Part shown: one piece after another, positions 6,365-8,654 of the stretch | How the letters are laid out: each line of letters opens with the position of its first letter | Position numbering within the stretch: the first letter of the stretch is position 1 | From: Atopobium sp. | GTDB taxonomy: Bacteria; Actinomycetota; Coriobacteriia; Coriobacteriales; Atopobiaceae | Direction of reading: 5' to 3' | Assembly (NCBI GenBank): GCA_015259045.1 | Contig: JABZHD010000034.1 | Coordinates: 1 to 8,654 of the forward strand | Length of the DNA: 8,654 nucleotides | Position numbers and translations under genes: made by a program | Notes under the pieces: generated by a model | The model's database searches: none | The model's input: only the letters and a program-made list of their open reading frames with translations | What the model was told of the DNA's origin: nothing

Positions 6365-8654
6365 CTTGTCGCACAGTTTTACTGGACAATACTTACATGC
6401 ATCCTTATCGCAAGGATTGGCTCGGACATCTCCAGAAAGCATGGCTTGAACCTTCTGAGCAATTAAACTCTCCCAAGCGTCCAAGTAGTCTGCAAACTCC
6501 GCTGAGTTTTGAGACACAACCATAACTGCCTGGTCCCTGAGCTTTTTATCTTCCGGATGTATATTCCAAATATGTTCTGTCGCCGCTTCTGTTGCCATGC
6601 CTGCAAGAGCAAATGAAGGCTTATCTTTTTGCTCTTTGGTGCCCAGATAAATTGCAGCAACTGGCTCAAGCTTATACTTGGTGAGCTGCTTTCTCATAAT
6701 CTGAGCATATATTGCAGACTGTACATGCCTTGGCAGAATCTCTTTTGAAAGCTCACTATCCAGACTTAGCTTTGCTGAATAAGCCTTCAAATCTTTTGTG
6801 GCCTTGTGTTTATAGTCAATAATAAGTGCCTGACCATGAGCGTTTACATCTACGCGGTCAATCGAGCCAGTAAATTGAGCTCCTGCATATTCAACAACAT
6901 TTTCTTCTCTACCAAAGCGAAGCTCAAAGAACCTAGGCTGATAGCCAATAAAGTGCGAAGATTCAAACTCGAGAAGATCCTTGAGATCTTCTCGTATATT
7001 CTCAACCTGTTTTCTTTCTTGAATGCTATGCGGAATAAGCTCATTTGAAGATGCTCGGTTAATGTTGTTGAATTGCTCATCCCAGACCTGGGCAAAACAG
7101 CTGTCTAACACCTGTTTTGCATGATCTAGATTATCAGATGTAATCCTAGATCCAGGAATGTCTTGTAAAAGCGCAGATTCAACCACTGAATCAACTTCAG
7201 CCACATCACAACCAAGTGATTCAGCTAAAAGTGTTGCGTGTGTTAGCTCCAAAACACGATGGATAAAGGTACCTATCTGCATTGGAGCAAAGTCAGTGTC
7301 TACCTGAGAAATTTTGATTCGACGTTGCGTAAACCACTTGTAGGGACACTCAAGATACGTTTCAATCTGAGAAGCGGAAAGAAGCGGTAGCCCCTCTCGC
7401 GAGACCTCTATAAGACCCTGTAATTCCTGCTCAAGAGTCTCCCTAGTCAAATGACGTGGGAGTACCACAATGTTTTTGAGTTTAGGGTCAATCTCACCAG
7501 ACTCGATTGTTGGGAGTTCAGCAACACGTTCTGGGTCAGTAGCTTGAGGCAACAGGTTTACCAGCACCTCTTCTTCTCCGCGTGCAACCCCTGTCTTCTT
7601 TGCATAGTCTTTGGGATAGCATGCTTTAACCTCACTGAGAGCTACTGCGTTAAAGACATCTTTTTGTTCCACCTTCTCAAATGCAACGCTGGTAGAAGCG
7701 GTTATAAGTGCCGCATAGAAATCTCTTTGATACCGTGCAAACTCTGACACCTTAGGCATTTGGCTTGCATGGCGAACAAACTCTTGAAGTGCACCGTCTG
7801 ATGCTTTAACGCCAAAATTCAACGTATCCATACCCTGGAAAATGACGGCATCAAAAGAATGTGGCTCAAAAGAATGAGCTTGATTCACGGGAGCAATCAG
7901 TACCTGAATATCAGACTTAACACCATTAGAAACAGGCATCATGACCGTCTGGTCTTTGCAAAGCTCAATAAAAGATTTGAGTATCTGAGGAGTGAGCTTT
8001 AATCCTGCCTCATGCAACTCCTGTGCAGAAGAAACAATCTTGTTCATTACCTTAAGCGACTCTTGGTTTTGAAGAGACTGAAGCATCAACTCTTTAGACT
8101 GAGCAGCCTCTGACTGCTCGTCAGATGTTTCTGCAGAAAGGTATTCAATAATGCGCTGAGCAGCAGAACCAATTCTGCCAAGCTCAAGGCTCTTGATGGT
8201 CTCTGCGCACAAACGCGAGCTCATAGCCGCCTTAGAAAGCGTCTCAAGCACTCTGGTGGCATACAGCGTTCTATTACCGCGCCAACTCTTATCCAGCATC
8301 CACGCACGCTCAACACTTATGCCTGAAATAGGTGAAATCAGATAGTCCGTAAGAGTACGTGGAGGCCACCACGACATATCCCCCATCTGATGGTCAGATG
8401 CCTGGTAGTCAATGTTTTTCTCGAGCTCTGAGCGTTCACTGAGCGTGACGTACGCATCAATCAAGCTAGCAAACGCACGTCCTGCAAGCGAATCCTGAAT
8501 GCGCACCGAACGCTTGTAGTGAGCAGCAATCCCCTTAGCTGCAAGCTTTTGCGAAAGCGCATCCCAAACCTTTTGCGAATTTGAAGTGTATACCGCAAAG
8601 CTCTTGCTACCAGATTCAACGCGCTGAGAGATATATCTGCTGATAGACTCTGCC
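6356..8654 (-). CDS. addB: ATP-dependent nuclease subunit B (AddB), 5' end cut by window edge
   Basis: Second nuclease subunit of AddAB; in the known complex it cuts the strand opposite to AddA and takes part in Chi recognition. I count 765 complete codons from the first full codon at 8653-8651. The frame is open to the edge, and the GTG at 8506-8504 is internal, because the upstream 49 codons continue a helicase-2-like fold. AddB is usually about 1150 residues, so perhaps 350-400 N-terminal residues are outside. Residues 1-330 resemble the UvrD C-terminal domain in degenerate form. The nuclease domain follows: SASQIETYLECPYKW (Cys436 as first iron-sulfur ligand), GTFIHRVLE (His465), GSIDRVD (Asp599), LIIDYKHK (Asp613, Lys615) and QSAIY (Gln645, Tyr649). 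The C-terminal cysteines 748, 753, 756 and 761 form the rest of the iron-sulfur cluster. The order addB-addA supports the call. The streptococcal counterpart would be named RexB; the family is the same. Confidence 0.93.
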   Translation of the reverse strand, partial: AESISRYISQRVESGSKSFAVYTSNSQKVWDALSQKLAAKGIAAHYKRSVRIQDSLAGRAFASLIDAYVTLSERSELEKNIDYQASDHQMGDMSWWPPRTLTDYLISPISGISVERAWMLDKSWRGNRTLYATRVLETLSKAAMSSRLCAETIKSLELGRIGSAAQRIIEYLSAETSDEQSEAAQSKELMLQSLQNQESLKVMNKIVSSAQELHEAGLKLTPQILKSFIELCKDQTVMMPVSNGVKSDIQVLIAPVNQAHSFEPHSFDAVIFQGMDTLNFGVKASDGALQEFVRHASQMPKVSEFARYQRDFYAALITASTSVAFEKVEQKDVFNAVALSEVKACYPKDYAKKTGVARGEEEVLVNLLPQATDPERVAELPTIESGEIDPKLKNIVVLPRHLTRETLEQELQGLIEVSREGLPLLSASQIETYLECPYKWFTQRRIKISQVDTDFAPMQIGTFIHRVLELTHATLLAESLGCDVAEVDSVVESALLQDIPGSRITSDNLDHAKQVLDSCFAQVWDEQFNNINRASSNELIPHSIQERKQVENIREDLKDLLEFESSHFIGYQPRFFELRFGREENVVEYAGAQFTGSIDRVDVNAHGQALIIDYKHKATKDLKAYSAKLSLDSELSKEILPRHVQSAIYAQIMRKQLTKYKLEPVAAIYLGTKEQKDKPSFALAGMATEAATEHIWNIHPEDKKLRDQAVMVVSQNSAEFADYLDAWESLIAQKVQAMLSGDVRANPCDKDACKYCPVKLCDKRR
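6970..6994. repeat. Perfect inverted repeat inside addB, 10-base arms
   Basis: CGAGAAGATC (6970-6979) and GATCTTCTCG (6985-6994) are exact reverse complements around a 5-base loop. In the addB message this would be a compact hairpin lying in codons for R-E-D-L-K-D-L-L. Neither strand has a run of T after the stem, so it does not look like an intrinsic terminator. It may be chance imposed by the coding sequence. Confidence 0.6.
7092..7120. repeat. Perfect inverted repeat inside addB, 9-base arms
   Basis: GCAAAACAG (7092-7100) and CTGTTTTGC (7112-7120) are exact reverse complements around an 11-base loop. The site is within the coding sequence of addB. It sits two bases from another inverted repeat to its right. 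Confidence 0.55.
7123..7152. repeat. Near-perfect inverted repeat inside addB, 11 pairs with one bulge
   Basis: GATCTAGATTA (7123-7133) pairs with TAATCCTAGATC (7141-7152) if the C at 7145 is left as a single bulge; the loop is 7 bases. It stands directly beside the inverted repeat at 7092-7120, so the two could form tandem hairpins in the message. Confidence 0.5.
7851..7876. repeat. Short direct repeat inside addB, 11 bases with 15-base period
   Basis: TCAAAAGAATG occurs at 7851-7861 and again at 7866-7876, four bases apart. The period is five codons and gives the peptide HSFEPHSFDA in AddB, just before the degenerate motif V-like stretch. It looks like a small in-frame duplication or slippage product. 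Confidence 0.5.

Noticed and set aside
6970..6994. Intrinsic terminator
   Set aside because: The stem is good, but no T-run follows on either strand and it is deep inside a coding sequence.
6806..7048. Plus-strand frame of 80 codons with hydrophobic stretches opposite addB
   Set aside because: Low-complexity product, no ribosome site, fully antisense to conserved AddB nuclease motifs.
1..8654. A new defence or mobile system
   Set aside because: Every base apart from short gaps belongs to four recognisable housekeeping genes in one orientation; no unexplained gene is present.

Overview
The window is a stretch of bacterial chromosome with almost no non-coding sequence. Four genes lie head to tail, all on the minus strand, and fill it from edge to edge: addB (5' end off the right edge), addA, priA and def (3' end off the left edge). 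Gaps between genes are only 6, 12 and 8 bases. There is no room for a promoter or terminator between them, so they are probably read as one transcript from right to left. I see no RNA genes, insertion sequences, CRISPR arrays, phage genes or origins.

Layout from right to left. 8654-6356 is the C-terminal two thirds or so of AddB, with a degenerate helicase-2 region, a RecB-type nuclease domain and an iron-sulfur cysteine cluster. 6349-2831 is a complete AddA, a UvrD-type helicase with its own C-terminal RecB-type nuclease. 2818-506 is a complete PriA replication-restart helicase with intact ATPase motifs and a zinc module. 497-1 is the first 165 codons of peptide deformylase.

How they fit together: AddAB processes double-strand ends into 3' single strands for RecA. 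PriA loads the replisome back on the D-loops that recombination makes. The operon therefore joins break processing to replication restart, followed by the N-terminal deformylation enzyme. In many Gram-positive genomes priA is followed by def and then fmt, so fmt is the likely next gene off the left edge (inference).

Organism: AddAB instead of RecBCD, strong AGGAGG-type ribosome sites, a priA-def pair and mid-range GC (mid-40s percent by eye) suggest a Gram-positive bacterium. A Firmicute or a Coriobacteriia member (Atopobium/Olsenella-like) would fit; I cannot decide from sequence alone. I found no new system here. The most unusual non-coding signals are a cluster of three inverted repeats inside addB and stop codons placed inside or next to the ribosome site of the next gene at all three junctions.
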